From the NCBI GenBank assembly GCA_964598225.1, contig CAZRBG010000031.1, positions 1 to 64,000 on the forward strand: a DNA stretch of 64,000 nt, read 5' to 3'. Position 1 is the first letter of the stretch. Each line of letters opens with the position of its first letter. This DNA is from SG8-4 sp964598225. GTDB lineage: Bacteria; Planctomycetota; Phycisphaerae; Sedimentisphaerales; Anaerobacaceae. A model generated the notes under the pieces. That model had not been told where the DNA came from, did no database searches, and saw nothing but the letters and a program-made list of their open reading frames with translations. The position numbers were made by a program, and so were the translations under genes. Of the stretch, positions 1-10,000 are shown piece by piece.

Positions 1-70
1 AGGAATCTTAAACAATCGGCTTGAGAAATTACGTAAAATGAAACCTGCACCCATTGTATTTGAGAATTAG
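1..70 (+). CDS. C-terminal tail of a CDS that begins before the window
   Basis: A reading frame is open from the first complete codon at base 2 to the TAG at 68-70. It encodes 22 residues ending in KPAPIVFEN. The next gene starts only 4 bases after this stop, which fits the last codons of an upstream operon gene. The fragment is too short to assign to a family, and a chance open frame of this length is possible. Confidence 0.4.
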   Translation, partial: GILNNRLEKLRKMKPAPIVFEN

Positions 71-74
71 TGCT

Positions 75-539
75 ATGAAACAGACGTATAAACAGGCAAA
101 AGATCTGCTGGATGTGGTTCGCGATTATCATAAGCATTTGGGCGAGTTTTACAGCAAACTATCTGACATATCGGATGACGAAAGAGTTCAGATGCTTTTG
201 GATTATTTGAGCCGCTACACGGAAAACATAGAAAAGGGATTTGCAGAATATACCGAGGCGCTGGACCCGAAGCTGCTCGAAACATGGATACAATATGTGC
301 CGGACCCGGATCTGCTTTCCGTACCGGAGGCGGAAAAGCTCGATGCCGATATGAGCGTAGACGATGTGGCAAATATTGCTATTGAATTGGATGACCACCT
401 GGTGCGCTTCTACTCCGAAGCTGCAGAACGCGTGGACTACGACACTCTGACCGATCTGTTCGACAGACTGAAGGAATACGAGGAAGCGGAAAAGTCCAAG
501 ATTACAGAAAACGCCGTCAGAATCAAACGCGGCAATTAG
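75..539 (+). CDS. Small acidic helical-bundle protein, function unknown
   Basis: This is a 154-residue soluble protein that looks almost entirely alpha-helical and acidic. Runs such as DYHKHLGEFYSKLSD (N-terminal) and LDDHLVRFYSEAAERV (middle) give evenly spaced His/Glu/Asp/Tyr like a ferritin-like or rubrerythrin-like four-helix bundle, but I cannot see an unambiguous di-iron ExxH pair. The ATG at 75 is preferred; an in-frame upstream start at 54 would overlap the preceding gene's tail. No signal peptide or membrane segment is visible. A ferritin-like fold is an inference only. Confidence 0.65.
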   Translation: MKQTYKQAKDLLDVVRDYHKHLGEFYSKLSDISDDERVQMLLDYLSRYTENIEKGFAEYTEALDPKLLETWIQYVPDPDLLSVPEAEKLDADMSVDDVANIAIELDDHLVRFYSEAAERVDYDTLTDLFDRLKEYEEAEKSKITENAVRIKRGN

Positions 540-676
540 AAATGCTCGACCGGTTGGATACGACTGCGAAAGGTTCCCCGGGCAATACCCGGAGCCAATG
601 CATAATTGTAAGAACCGGGAGATAGCGATAGCAGAATTTGCTGGGTTTCCAAATTCCAAAGAAAGGAGGTATGCTG

Positions 677-883
677 ATGCCGGAAGATAAGAAATACGTC
701 ACTGGAAAATGGTCGCCTCAAGAAATAAAAATGCTCAAAGAATTGTACAGCCACAGGTCGAACAAAGAACTCTCAGAGAAACTGAAAAGACCTGTATCGG
801 CGATTCGCTCAAAAGCCTATAAGCTGAGACTCAAGAAAGCGATAGATCGGATGATTCGCGTTCCGCCCACATTCAGAGGGTAA
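677..883 (+). CDS. SANT/Myb-like small DNA-binding protein
   Basis: A 68-residue basic protein. Its core (W11 ... EIKMLKELYSHRSNKELSEKL ... VSAIRSKAYKLRL) has the spacing of a three-helix SANT/Myb or GcrA-like helix-turn-helix, where the third helix (AIRSKAYKL) would read DNA. Proteins of this size are usually local transcription factors or phage-type regulators. The ATG at 677 follows a strong AGGAGG (664-669) at good distance; the in-frame ATG at 671 is too close to that site. It stands alone, 137 bases after the previous gene. No target site was identified. Confidence 0.7.
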   Translation: MPEDKKYVTGKWSPQEIKMLKELYSHRSNKELSEKLKRPVSAIRSKAYKLRLKKAIDRMIRVPPTFRG

Positions 884-1072
884 TATACTAACAAGTGCGG
901 CCGCGAGCTCGCTTTCTTTTGCGGAGACTCTCAGCCACAGATGATAGGCAAGATTCTTAGCCTGATTAAGGATATTGCTGATTTCAATCCGCGAGTAAGT
1001 CTGGTCGGATAGACGGGAACAATAGAATCGGCTGTCGGAGCACTTGTATTAGATATCATTTGAGGTGCAGAA

Positions 1073-2089
1073 ATGGCAAACAATGAAACCGGAAATAATA
1101 CTGAAGAAAATAGAGAGAATGAAAGAAAACCGGCCCGGAAACGCCGCCGCGGGAGTTTCTTCCGAGGCATATTTGCGGTAATAACCGCTCTGGGCAACTT
1201 GGTTTTCCTGGCTATCATCATAGGATTTGTGGTGATACTCTTCGCGGGCCGGAAAGACATATTCATGGAGGAGGTTCTTGAAGAGGGTCCGAAATCCGAC
1301 AAGATTGTCGTCATCAGCCTTAGTGGAATAGTGGACAACAGAAATTATCAACTTGTGCGCAAGCAAATCCAACGGGCCCAAAACGACGAATCCGTCAGGG
1401 GCTTGATATTTCGTGTAAATTCCCCGGGAGGGACAATCTCAGCGAGTGATGGAATATTCCATGAAATTCAGAAGTATCGCGAACAGACAAAGGAACCGGC
1501 AATTTCCTTCATGCAGGGCAGAGCCACTTCGGGGGCTTATTATGCATCGGCGGCATGTGACAGCATCGTGGCCGAGCCCACGGTAATTACCGGCTCCATA
1601 GGAGTCATATTCAGCCATTTCGTTGTAAATGATCTGTTGGAGGGTAAACTCGGCGTTAAGCCGGTTGTTATCAAACGAGGCGAAAGAAAGAACTGGCCAA
1701 GTCTCTTTCACCAACCTTCGGACAAAGAGCTGGACTACATCGAAACCACGCTCCTCGATCCGGCTTATGCCAGGTTCGTCGAGATTGTAGATCGCGGAAG
1801 AGCTTCCCTTTCCTCGGAAGAGGTGAAGAAATTGGCAGACGGCAGCATCTATCCGGCAAAAGAAGCGCTCGAGCGGAAATTAATAGATAGCATTGGCTAT
1901 TTGGGCGAAGCGGTTAAACAGGTAAAATCTCTCACGGGCATCAAGCAAGCGCGAGTTGTGGAATACCACAAGCCCTTCTCTCTGTCAGATCTTCTCAGGA
2001 TCAAAACAGAAGCTATACCAAAGCTCGATAAGGCATCACTGTATGAACTTTCGTTGCCCGAAGCCCTCTACTTGTGGGCGGGTTATTGA
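1073..2089 (+). CDS. sppA: Signal peptide peptidase SppA (S49 family)
   Basis: A 338-residue membrane-anchored serine/lysine-dyad protease that degrades leftover signal peptides. The N-terminus is hydrophilic and very basic (KPARKRRR), followed by one membrane helix at about residues 33-58, so the protease domain is extracytoplasmic. The short-form SppA core is clear: GLIFRVNSPGG oxyanion region, Ser153 in RATSGAYYAS as nucleophile, Lys206 in KRGERKN as general base. The length matches the single-domain (Bacillus-type) SppA rather than the 600-residue E. coli protein. The start has GAGGTG just upstream. It is monocistronic in appearance, about 100 bases before the next gene. Confidence 0.93.
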   Translation: MANNETGNNTEENRENERKPARKRRRGSFFRGIFAVITALGNLVFLAIIIGFVVILFAGRKDIFMEEVLEEGPKSDKIVVISLSGIVDNRNYQLVRKQIQRAQNDESVRGLIFRVNSPGGTISASDGIFHEIQKYREQTKEPAISFMQGRATSGAYYASAACDSIVAEPTVITGSIGVIFSHFVVNDLLEGKLGVKPVVIKRGERKNWPSLFHQPSDKELDYIETTLLDPAYARFVEIVDRGRASLSSEEVKKLADGSIYPAKEALERKLIDSIGYLGEAVKQVKSLTGIKQARVVEYHKPFSLSDLLRIKTEAIPKLDKASLYELSLPEALYLWAGY

Positions 2090-2192
2090 CGATTTCCTAC
2101 TGAGTACTACCCAATCAAACGCGATGCCGTCTACAATCCCACTTTGTAGAGGCTCTGAACCACAACCTGGCCACTTATGAGGTTTGAAAATC

Positions 2193-4874
2193 ATGACGGC
2201 AAGAAATCTTGAGAAAATCTTCGATCCACAAAATATCGCAGTAATTGGGGCAAGCAACACGAAGAACAGTGTGGGTTACATAATTTTTAATAACCTTATA
2301 AGCTCCGGCTATAAAGGCATTGTATTTCCGGTAAATCCCAAGTACAAAAGCGTACAGGGTGTGAGGGCTTTTTCCTCTGTCTCGGACCTTCCGGAAAACG
2401 TAGACCTTGCCGTAATAGCAACGCCTGCCGAAACCGTACCCGATTTGGTTCAAGAGTGCGGCAAAACTTCCACGAAGGGAATAATTATCATTTCCGCGGG
2501 ATTTGCAGAGATGGGCGAAAAGGGCGAGGAACTGATGCAAAAGATCGAAGAATTGAGAAAGCAATACGACCAGCGAATTTTAGGTCCGAATTGCCTCGGC
2601 GTGATTCGTCCGGCTTGCAACATAAACGCCAGTTTCGCCAAAAATACCGTCCAGCCGGGGAATATTGCCTTTATCTCGCAAAGCGGGGCCCTCGGTACCG
2701 CCGCTCTGGATTGGGCGTTGGACCAGAACGTAGGTTTCAGCAGTTTCGTTTCCGTCGGCAACATGTCGGACGTTAGCTTCGGCGATCTCATAGATTATTT
2801 CGGCACGGATAGCTATACGCAAAATATTATTTTGTACATCGAGTCAATAAAAAGGGCCGGCTCGTTTATGAGTGCGGCTCGAGGCTTTGCCATTAGCAAG
2901 CCTATAATAGTAGTCAAGTCCGGTCGAGCGGCCCAGGGGGCCAAAGCCGCAACTTCACACACAGGCGCCCTTGCAGGCGAAGATGATGTCTATCAGGCCG
3001 CATTCGACAGAGTAGGCATCGTGAGAGTGGATGAAATCTCCGATCTTTTTGACTGCGCCGAGGTTCTTGCGGCACAGCCTATGTTGAAAGGCAACCGCCT
3101 GACTATCATTACCAACGCCGGCGGCCCCGGCGTTATGGCTACCGACAGCCTGACGAAAGCAGGAGGCAAGCTTGCCGAATTATCGAAGCAGACCAAACTA
3201 AAGCTGGACGAGGTCTTGCCGACCTGGTGGTCGGGTTCCAACCCGATTGATATCTTAGGCGATGCCCGGGCTGACAGGTATTCACAAGCTCTGGATATTT
3301 GTCTATCCAGCAAGGACAGTAATGCCGTCCTTGTCATCTTGACCCCGCAAGCCATGACCCAGCCCGAGAAGACGGCAGAAGCAGTGATCGAAAAGCAAAA
3401 GAGATACAATAAGCCGGTATTAACTTCGTGGATGGGGGCGGGATTGGTGGAAAAAGCAAGAGATATACTACAGTCGGCCCGGATACCCTGTTACGAAACT
3501 CCTGAGATGGCGACATACGCATTCATGAACATGTTCCGGTATAAACGAAATATAGAGCTTCTTTATCAAACCCCGGAGCATCTTGTTGAGGAACATGAAA
3601 TTTCCGTTGAGGATATACATGAGAGATTGCGAAGAATATATGAATCGGGCCGAATGCTTCTATCGGAACGGGAATCGAAGGAGATTCTGGAGGATTATAA
3701 TATAGAGACAACTATGCCGAGGCTGGCCGAAGACGACTCTCAGGCGGTGAAGATTGCCGAAGATACGGGTTTTCCGGTAGTAATGAAAATTGAAAGCGAG
3801 GACATCACACACAAATCCGATGCCGGTTGTGTTGCACTTAATGTCAAAGATAAAGATGAAGTAAAGCGAAAGTTCAACGAAATAGTTCAAAATGCACAGC
3901 GGCACAAAGCGGACGTGCGAGTGGATGGAGTAACCGTACAAAAAATGATCTCTACGCCCTTTCACGAATTAATTATCGGCGCGAAGAAATACCCCCTGTT
4001 TGGATCGGTCATACTCTTCGGTTCAGGCGGAATCACAGTAGAACTGATCAAAGACAAAGTGATCGGTTTTCCTCCTCTGAATCAGACTCTGGCACAAAGA
4101 TTGATGGAAAAGACAAAGATATACAAGCTGATAAGCGAAGGATGGCGCAATATCTCTCCTGCCGATCTGCAAGTAGTGCAAGGAACGTTGGTCAGGTTCG
4201 CACAGATAATGGTTGATCTGCCGGAGATAAGAGAGGTCGATATAAATCCTTTAATGGCGGCTTACAAAGAATGTCTTGCGCTCGACGCAAGAATAATTCT
4301 GGATGAAGATTATTTTCACGGCCGGATAAAGCCCGGGAGGCATCTGGCATTAAGTCCTTACCCGACGGAATACGTTAAGCACTTCAAATTCCGTGATGTG
4401 GATATGACTTTCCGTCCCATTCGTCCCGAGGACGAGCCCCTGTGGGTGGATATGTTCAGATCATTTTCACAGGAGACCAACCGTCAGCGCTTCTTTCACA
4501 CAATCAAAGAGATGTCTCACAGCGAGCGCATCAGGTACACGTTCACCGATTTCAATCGAGAAATCGCCATCGTCCCGGAAATTGAGGAAAACGGCGAAAA
4601 GAAACTATTAGGTGTGGCGAGAATGACGGCTCAGCTCGACCAGGAAACAGCCGAGTTCGCCATCGCCCTGCGAGATAAATGGCAAAGTATCGGTCTCGGC
4701 GAAAAGTTGTTCGACTTCATTATGGATATCGCAAGGCAAAAGAGATGGAAGGTAATGGTTGCCGATGTATTGCCTGACAATACAAAAATGATAAACCTTT
4801 TCAAGAAAAAGAATTGTTGTTTAGATTATAATTCAAGAGACGACCTCTATAACGTAGTATACAGACTGAGCTGA
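2193..4874 (+). CDS. ADP-forming acyl-CoA synthetase fused to GNAT acetyltransferase (PatZ/Acd-like)
   Basis: A protein of about 893 residues with four domains in order: CoA-binding Rossmann domain (starts NIAVIGASNTKNSVG), succinyl-CoA-ligase-like flavodoxin domains (to about 455), ATP-grasp domain (about 480-700, with FPVVMKIESEDITHKSDAGCV) and a C-terminal GNAT acetyltransferase (about 730-890). This is the architecture of E. coli PatZ, a protein-lysine acetyltransferase. In PatZ the ligase half is reported to be inactive. Here the phospho-accepting histidine is kept (His256 in TSHTGALAG), so acetate/acyl-CoA interconversion with ADP is still plausible. The ATG at 2193 has GAGG ten bases upstream; a TTG at 2184 directly abuts that site. 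I infer a dual metabolic and regulatory role. Confidence 0.9.
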   Translation: MTARNLEKIFDPQNIAVIGASNTKNSVGYIIFNNLISSGYKGIVFPVNPKYKSVQGVRAFSSVSDLPENVDLAVIATPAETVPDLVQECGKTSTKGIIIISAGFAEMGEKGEELMQKIEELRKQYDQRILGPNCLGVIRPACNINASFAKNTVQPGNIAFISQSGALGTAALDWALDQNVGFSSFVSVGNMSDVSFGDLIDYFGTDSYTQNIILYIESIKRAGSFMSAARGFAISKPIIVVKSGRAAQGAKAATSHTGALAGEDDVYQAAFDRVGIVRVDEISDLFDCAEVLAAQPMLKGNRLTIITNAGGPGVMATDSLTKAGGKLAELSKQTKLKLDEVLPTWWSGSNPIDILGDARADRYSQALDICLSSKDSNAVLVILTPQAMTQPEKTAEAVIEKQKRYNKPVLTSWMGAGLVEKARDILQSARIPCYETPEMATYAFMNMFRYKRNIELLYQTPEHLVEEHEISVEDIHERLRRIYESGRMLLSERESKEILEDYNIETTMPRLAEDDSQAVKIAEDTGFPVVMKIESEDITHKSDAGCVALNVKDKDEVKRKFNEIVQNAQRHKADVRVDGVTVQKMISTPFHELIIGAKKYPLFGSVILFGSGGITVELIKDKVIGFPPLNQTLAQRLMEKTKIYKLISEGWRNISPADLQVVQGTLVRFAQIMVDLPEIREVDINPLMAAYKECLALDARIILDEDYFHGRIKPGRHLALSPYPTEYVKHFKFRDVDMTFRPIRPEDEPLWVDMFRSFSQETNRQRFFHTIKEMSHSERIRYTFTDFNREIAIVPEIEENGEKKLLGVARMTAQLDQETAEFAIALRDKWQSIGLGEKLFDFIMDIARQKRWKVMVADVLPDNTKMINLFKKKNCCLDYNSRDDLYNVVYRLS

Positions 4875-4894
4875 TAGTTCACCTTCGAGAATCA

Positions 4895-5530
4895 TTGAAA
4901 AATGCCAAGATGATATTCAGCCAAGTTAGAAAAGAGTTGAAACGGCACGCTCCCTTCACCGTATTAGGAGCGCTGGCGGGTATTATTCTTATTATTGCAT
5001 TCAGCGGCATTCCAAAAGACATTTCTTTCAAAATATTCTATGTCCTCCATCCGATCCACGTCGTCTTTAGCGCGGTCGTAACCGCTTCTCTATATCAATC
5101 TCACACGTACGAGAAACAAGAACGCGGAGTGAGTTTTTTCTGGCTGATGGTCGTTGGTTACGCAGGAGCAATTGGTATCTCTACTCTAAGCGATTCGTTG
5201 GTTCCTTATTTGGGCGAAACACTGTTAAATCTTCCGGAGAAAGAAACTCACCTGGGTTTCATTGAAAAATGGTGGCTGATTAATCCGTTAGCCGTTGCCG
5301 GAACTATAGTTGCTTATTTTAAGCCGCAAACCAGGCTGCCGCACGCCGGACACGTCCTTCTGAGCACGTCCGCTTCCACTTTCCACATAATTATGGCTCT
5401 GGGAAAAGACATACCATTAGTACAGTATTTGGTTATTGTTGTCTTCCTGTTCATCGCCGTGTGGCTGCCCTGCTGTTTGAGTGATCTCATTTTTCCGGTC
5501 ATTTTGGCGGAAACGGAGAAACGTGATTAA
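4895..5530 (+). CDS. Multi-pass membrane protein next to a CDF transporter, function unknown
   Basis: A 211-residue protein with about six hydrophobic segments (for example FTVLGALAGIILIIAFSG, FFWLMVVGYAGAIGIST and YLVIVVFLFIAVWLPCC). Histidines and cysteines fall in or beside membrane segments (HPIH near residue 53, GH and FH near 150-163, and a CC pair near 200), as in metal-handling membrane proteins. It lies 20 bases after the acyl-CoA synthetase and 58 bases before the CDF transporter in the same direction, so a role linked to metal transport is a reasonable guess. The start is uncertain: TTG at 4895 or ATG at 4910. I do not recognise the family. Confidence 0.7.
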   Translation: MKNAKMIFSQVRKELKRHAPFTVLGALAGIILIIAFSGIPKDISFKIFYVLHPIHVVFSAVVTASLYQSHTYEKQERGVSFFWLMVVGYAGAIGISTLSDSLVPYLGETLLNLPEKETHLGFIEKWWLINPLAVAGTIVAYFKPQTRLPHAGHVLLSTSASTFHIIMALGKDIPLVQYLVIVVFLFIAVWLPCCLSDLIFPVILAETEKRD

Positions 5531-5588
5531 CATAAAGATTGAACTTTGTGATGCTCTGATACAGTTAAAGACTCACTAAGGAATTTTG

Positions 5589-6758
5589 ATGAAAATAGAA
5601 AAATGGGGATGGTACTCGGTAGGCATTAACATACTACTGGCCGGCATCGGACTGGCCGTGGCGGTATCTTCCGGCAGCCTGGCGGTCAAGACGGAGATTC
5701 TCCACAATGTGGTAGATTTGCTGACGGCAATTGCCGTACTTGCAGGTTTGAGAATTGCGGGCCGAAAGACTCGCAGATTCCCGTACGGTCTTTACAAAGT
5801 AGAGAACATTATCACTGTAATCATGGCGATGATGATATTCTTCGCCGCGTACGAAATGGCTCGCCATGCTGTTTTTGCTCCCTCTTCGGAATTGACTGTA
5901 ACCGCCTGGCATTTGATAGCCATTATCGTCGCTGCAGGCATAGCTCTGGGATTCAGCGTTCTGGAATCGCGCGCAGGACAAAAGGCCAATTCTCCGGCTC
6001 TTGTAGCTGATGCAAAAGAATATCGCGTCCATATCCTCACTACCGGCGTCGTCTTTGTTGCTCTGTCCGGGCATAATGTAGATTTCCCCATAGACCGCCT
6101 GGCCGCCGTCATAGTCCTTATAGCCATTGGAAAAACGGGCTGGGACCTGCTGGTATCCGGAGTAAGGGTGCTGCTGGATGCATCGCTCGATCCTTCTGCG
6201 ATAGCAAAGATCGAGGAGATGATTTCATCAGAGCCGCAGGTGGCCGAAGTTCACTGGGTAACAGGCAGAAATTCGGGGCGTGTGCGGTTTGTTGAGGCGG
6301 AGGTCTCTTTGCGAATCCACGACCTGGAGAAAGCCGAAAAGATAACAACACGCATCGAGAAGAAGGTAAAGGAAGGGTTGGAGAACATAGAACGTGTCGT
6401 GATTCACGCCGAACCCAAGCCTCCAACGCATACTCTGTGTGCGATACCGTTGAAAGACGATTCGGATGAGCTGTGTCCGCATTTTGGCGAGGCTCCCTCT
6501 TTCGCCTTCCTTAAAATCCGCAAAAAAGATAAGAAAGTCGAAAACCGTACCACTGAATCCAATCCTTATACAGGCCTGACTAAAGGCAAAGGCATTAAGG
6601 TGGCGGAATGGTTGGTAGAAAAGAAGATCGATCAGGTAATTTTAAGACAAGATCCCGGTGGAAGAGGCCCGGAATACGTGTTCGGCAATGCCGGGGTAGA
6701 AATCAAAGTCACCGATCGCGAGAAAATGCCGGAAGTTCTTAAAGATATCCTGTCTTAA
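5589..6758 (+). CDS. Cation diffusion facilitator with C-terminal NifX/NifB-like domain
   Basis: A 389-residue inner-membrane metal/proton antiporter of the CDF family. The membrane part (about residues 5-195) contains the family signature around TEILHNVVDLLTAIAVLAG and FPYGLYKVENI; a cytoplasmic ferredoxin-like CDF dimerisation domain follows (about 200-275). The last 110 residues (from LCAIPLKDDSDELCPHFGEAPSF) match the dinitrogenase iron-molybdenum cofactor (NifX/NifB C-terminal) fold. That fusion is found in some iron/zinc exporters. The ATG at 5589 has AAGGA upstream. Substrate is unknown; Fe or Zn is likely. The 3' end overlaps the convergent minus-strand gene by 4 bases. Confidence 0.92.
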   Translation: MKIEKWGWYSVGINILLAGIGLAVAVSSGSLAVKTEILHNVVDLLTAIAVLAGLRIAGRKTRRFPYGLYKVENIITVIMAMMIFFAAYEMARHAVFAPSSELTVTAWHLIAIIVAAGIALGFSVLESRAGQKANSPALVADAKEYRVHILTTGVVFVALSGHNVDFPIDRLAAVIVLIAIGKTGWDLLVSGVRVLLDASLDPSAIAKIEEMISSEPQVAEVHWVTGRNSGRVRFVEAEVSLRIHDLEKAEKITTRIEKKVKEGLENIERVVIHAEPKPPTHTLCAIPLKDDSDELCPHFGEAPSFAFLKIRKKDKKVENRTTESNPYTGLTKGKGIKVAEWLVEKKIDQVILRQDPGGRGPEYVFGNAGVEIKVTDREKMPEVLKDILS

Positions 6759-7045
6759 AGACGGCGGGCTATATCGAGAACTACGGCCTCAAGGTGTCGG
6801 TGCGCCTGACGTTGGCGGCGAAAACTTTCGAGTGCATCGAATAGGCCGTCCAAATCTTCGTCTTTGACCTGAGCCTGCACAACAGATACGGAACCCGGAA
6901 ATATCTGGCTGCCGTAGTGCTTTCCTTCGCTGTCCTTGCCCCGAACGGCCGGGAACAGCACAAAATGGTTGATCCTGCATTCGTCCAGAATTGGCTCGAT
7001 CTTCTCCCAAAACTCGAAGTGAAAGGTTATTTGTACCAGGTGCAT
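6755..7045 (-). CDS. P-II-like transporter-associated protein (PG0541 family)
   Basis: A 96-residue alpha/beta protein of the size and pattern of P-II/CutA-like trimeric proteins (HLVQITFHFEFWEKIEPIL, then CRINHFVLFPAVRGKDSEG). PG0541-type proteins are encoded beside RND efflux pumps and may act as small regulatory or metal-binding partners. This gene follows the RND permease by 24 bases on the same strand, consistent with that association. It is preceded by AAAGG. No T-loop tyrosine typical of GlnB is seen. Function is inferred from context. Confidence 0.7.
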   Translation of the reverse strand: MHLVQITFHFEFWEKIEPILDECRINHFVLFPAVRGKDSEGKHYGSQIFPGSVSVVQAQVKDEDLDGLFDALESFRRQRQAHRHLEAVVLDIARRL

Positions 7046-7069
7046 GCCGTGCCTTTTGTAGGTACTATT

Positions 7070-10000
7070 TTACGATTGAAGTTTCATACGCTGTCTGGCG
7101 GCGCGCCCGAGGCGGCTTACCAAAGTGTAGACGACCGGGATTATGACCAAAGTCAAGAAAGTCGTCGCCAACAATCCGAATAGAACGGTAACTCCCATCG
7201 GAGCGCGAGCTTCTCCGCCTGTTCCGTATCCCAGGGCGATTGGTGAAATGCCCAGCACCGTCGAGACCGTGGTCATGATCACCGGGCGAAATCGAACACG
7301 GGAGGCTTTCCTGGCGGCTTCGAATATGTCGTTACCGCGGGCCAGCAGAACGTTGGTGTAATCAACCAGAAGAATCGCATTCTTGGTAGCCATTCCGAGC
7401 AGCATTATAAGACCGATAAACGCGATGATGCCGAAAGGCATACCCAAAGCCCACAGCGCCACAGCAGAGCCGACCATTGCCAGCGGCAGGCTCAAAAGTA
7501 TCACAAACGGCTGAATAAAAGACTCGAACTGGGCGGCCAGGACCAAATAAATAAAGGTCACAGAAAAAAGCAGAGTTATTGTTAAATTCTGGAACGATTC
7601 GACGAAGGATTGACTCTCGCCCGTGAAGTCATAGTTGAATCCTCCGGGCAGGCTGGCGGCCAGGTGACCTTCAATCTTCTCGAGGGCCTGGCCCAGCGTC
7701 ATGCCCGCCGAGAGCGAACTGGAAATCGTTGCCGAGCGCAGTCTGTCGAAATGGTGCAATTCACTCGGCCCGATGGTCTCAGTCGCTTCCACCAGATTTG
7801 CAAGCGATACGAGTTCTCCGCCGGCGCTGCGAACGTATAAATCGTTTACGTCTGCGGGAACCATCTCGCCTTTGCCCGCGATTTCGGTAATGACTTCGTA
7901 CCTCTCGCTGGCTCTTTCAATCTCGGAAATATCAGGCTCGCCGAGCAAATACCGCATCGTGTTGGAAATCGCCGCAACTGAGATCCCCATCTGAGAAGCT
8001 TTATCGCGTTTGATGCGAATATGTATTTGGGGCTTATTCATTTTCATATCGGAATTCACGCCCGTGAGTCCATCCTGGCTTCGCAGCCAGGCCATTAGCT
8101 CTTCATTTTGCTGCGCCAGTTTGTCGATATCGGAATGCTGCAATACCACCTGGATGGGCGCCTGGGCCTGAATAGCTCCGGGCGAAGTTTCCAGAACGTA
8201 AGCCCGGCCCAAGGGCACTTCCTCGAGGCGGCGGCGTAATTCGTCGGCAACTTCCGACTGGTGTCGTTGCCGCTTATCGCGGTCGATCAATCGCACGAAG
8301 GAGATGCCTTCATTGACCTTGCCCGGCCCGCCCCCGCGCGACAACCCGATAGCGAGAAAGTAATGTTTGATTTCCTCCATTTCGGACAGTATGTCCTCTA
8401 TGCGGCGGGCAAATTCATCCGTCTGTTCCAGCGTTGCACCTTCCGGAGTCTCAAAACTGATAATAAACTGCGAGCGATCCACAGTCGGCGTGAATTCGGT
8501 CGGAAGTCTGGAAAAGAGAAACAATCCCGCGGCAAACAGAGCCAGCGCGACCAAAATGGTTACCGCAGGGTGGCGAATTCCGCCGTCTAAAAGGCGTGCG
8601 TAGAAATTCTCGCTTTTGTCAAGAGCAGCCTCGGACCAGCGAAAGAGACGGCCCTTTCGCTGCGTCTTCCTTAGCACCCTGGATGCAAGCATCGGGGTCA
8701 AGGTCAGGGCCGTGAACGTGGATGCGAAAACCGTTATCGCTACGGTTAATCCGAACTCGTAAAAAAAACGGCCGATCAAACCGGACGTGAAAGCAACGGG
8801 AATGAATACTGCGGCAAGCGACAGGGAGTTGGCGATGGCCGGAAAGGCCACTTCCGTAGTGCCCACGCGGGCGGCCGGTCTCGCGTCGGCTCCTTCCTCT
8901 ACGTGCCGATAGGAACTCTCGATGACCACAATAGCATCGTCGATGACAATTCCTATCGCAAGAATCAAACCGAGAATCGTCAGTGTGTTGATGCTGAAAC
9001 CGAGCAGGTGCATCGCGGCCATACCGCCCAGCAGCGATGTGGGAACGGCGAAACTGGTTACAAGCGTGCTGCGGACATTGCGCAGGAATATCAGTACTAC
9101 CGCGATCACCAAACCGGTCGTCAGGAATATCGTGAACAGCAAATCGTTGATGCTGGCCTGGATGTAATCGGAATCATCGCTGGCGACGACGTATTTGAGA
9201 CCGGGCGGGAAGTTTTGGCCCAGATTCGCCATCCTTTGCCGAACTCCCGCCGCTACAGCCACCGTGTTGGCCTGGCTTTGCTTGACGATACCCAAACCGA
9301 CGGATGTCTGTCCGGTGAATCGCGCGGTCTGACGATCGTTTTCCACGCCGTCCACAGCCGTTCCCACGTCGCGGATTCGCACAGCCGCTCCGCCGTGAAA
9401 TGCTACGACCAGATCGTTGAGTTGCTCGGCCTGCTCGAATTGACCGAGTGTTCTGACCAGAAATTCTCGCTTTCGGCTCCGTATCAGACCCGACGGAATA
9501 TCCACATTATTGGCGCGAATCGTCATCACAACGTCCTCAACGGTTAGCCGATACGCAGCGAGCCTGGCGGGATCGAGTCTGACTCGCGCGGCATATCGCC
9601 GAGCACCGCCGATTATAACGCGGCCGACACCACGAAGATTCTCCAGTCGTTCCTTTAACGTCTCATCGGCGTATGTCGTCAACCTTACTTTATCCCATCG
9701 ATAATCCCCGGTCAACGCAATCCACACGATGGCCTGGGCATCCGGATCGAGCTTTCTGACGATGGGTTCCTCGATGTCGTCGGGCAATTCGCGGGCGGTT
9801 CGGTCCACACGGTCCCGCACATCCTGGGTTGCCACGTCGATGTCTCGCCATAACTCGAACTCGGCGGTGATCGTGGCTACCTGATACCGGGCGGTCGAGC
9901 GCAGTTCCTTGAGCCCTTCGATAGTGTTTATTTCTTCTTCGAGCGGCTCGATGACCTCCGTTTCGATTACCGTCGGTTCGGCACCCGGCAGGACGACATT

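Noticed and set aside
2124..2160. Hairpin CTACAA...TTGTAG after sppA as a terminator
   Set aside because: The stem is only 6 bp, AT-rich and not followed by a T-run.
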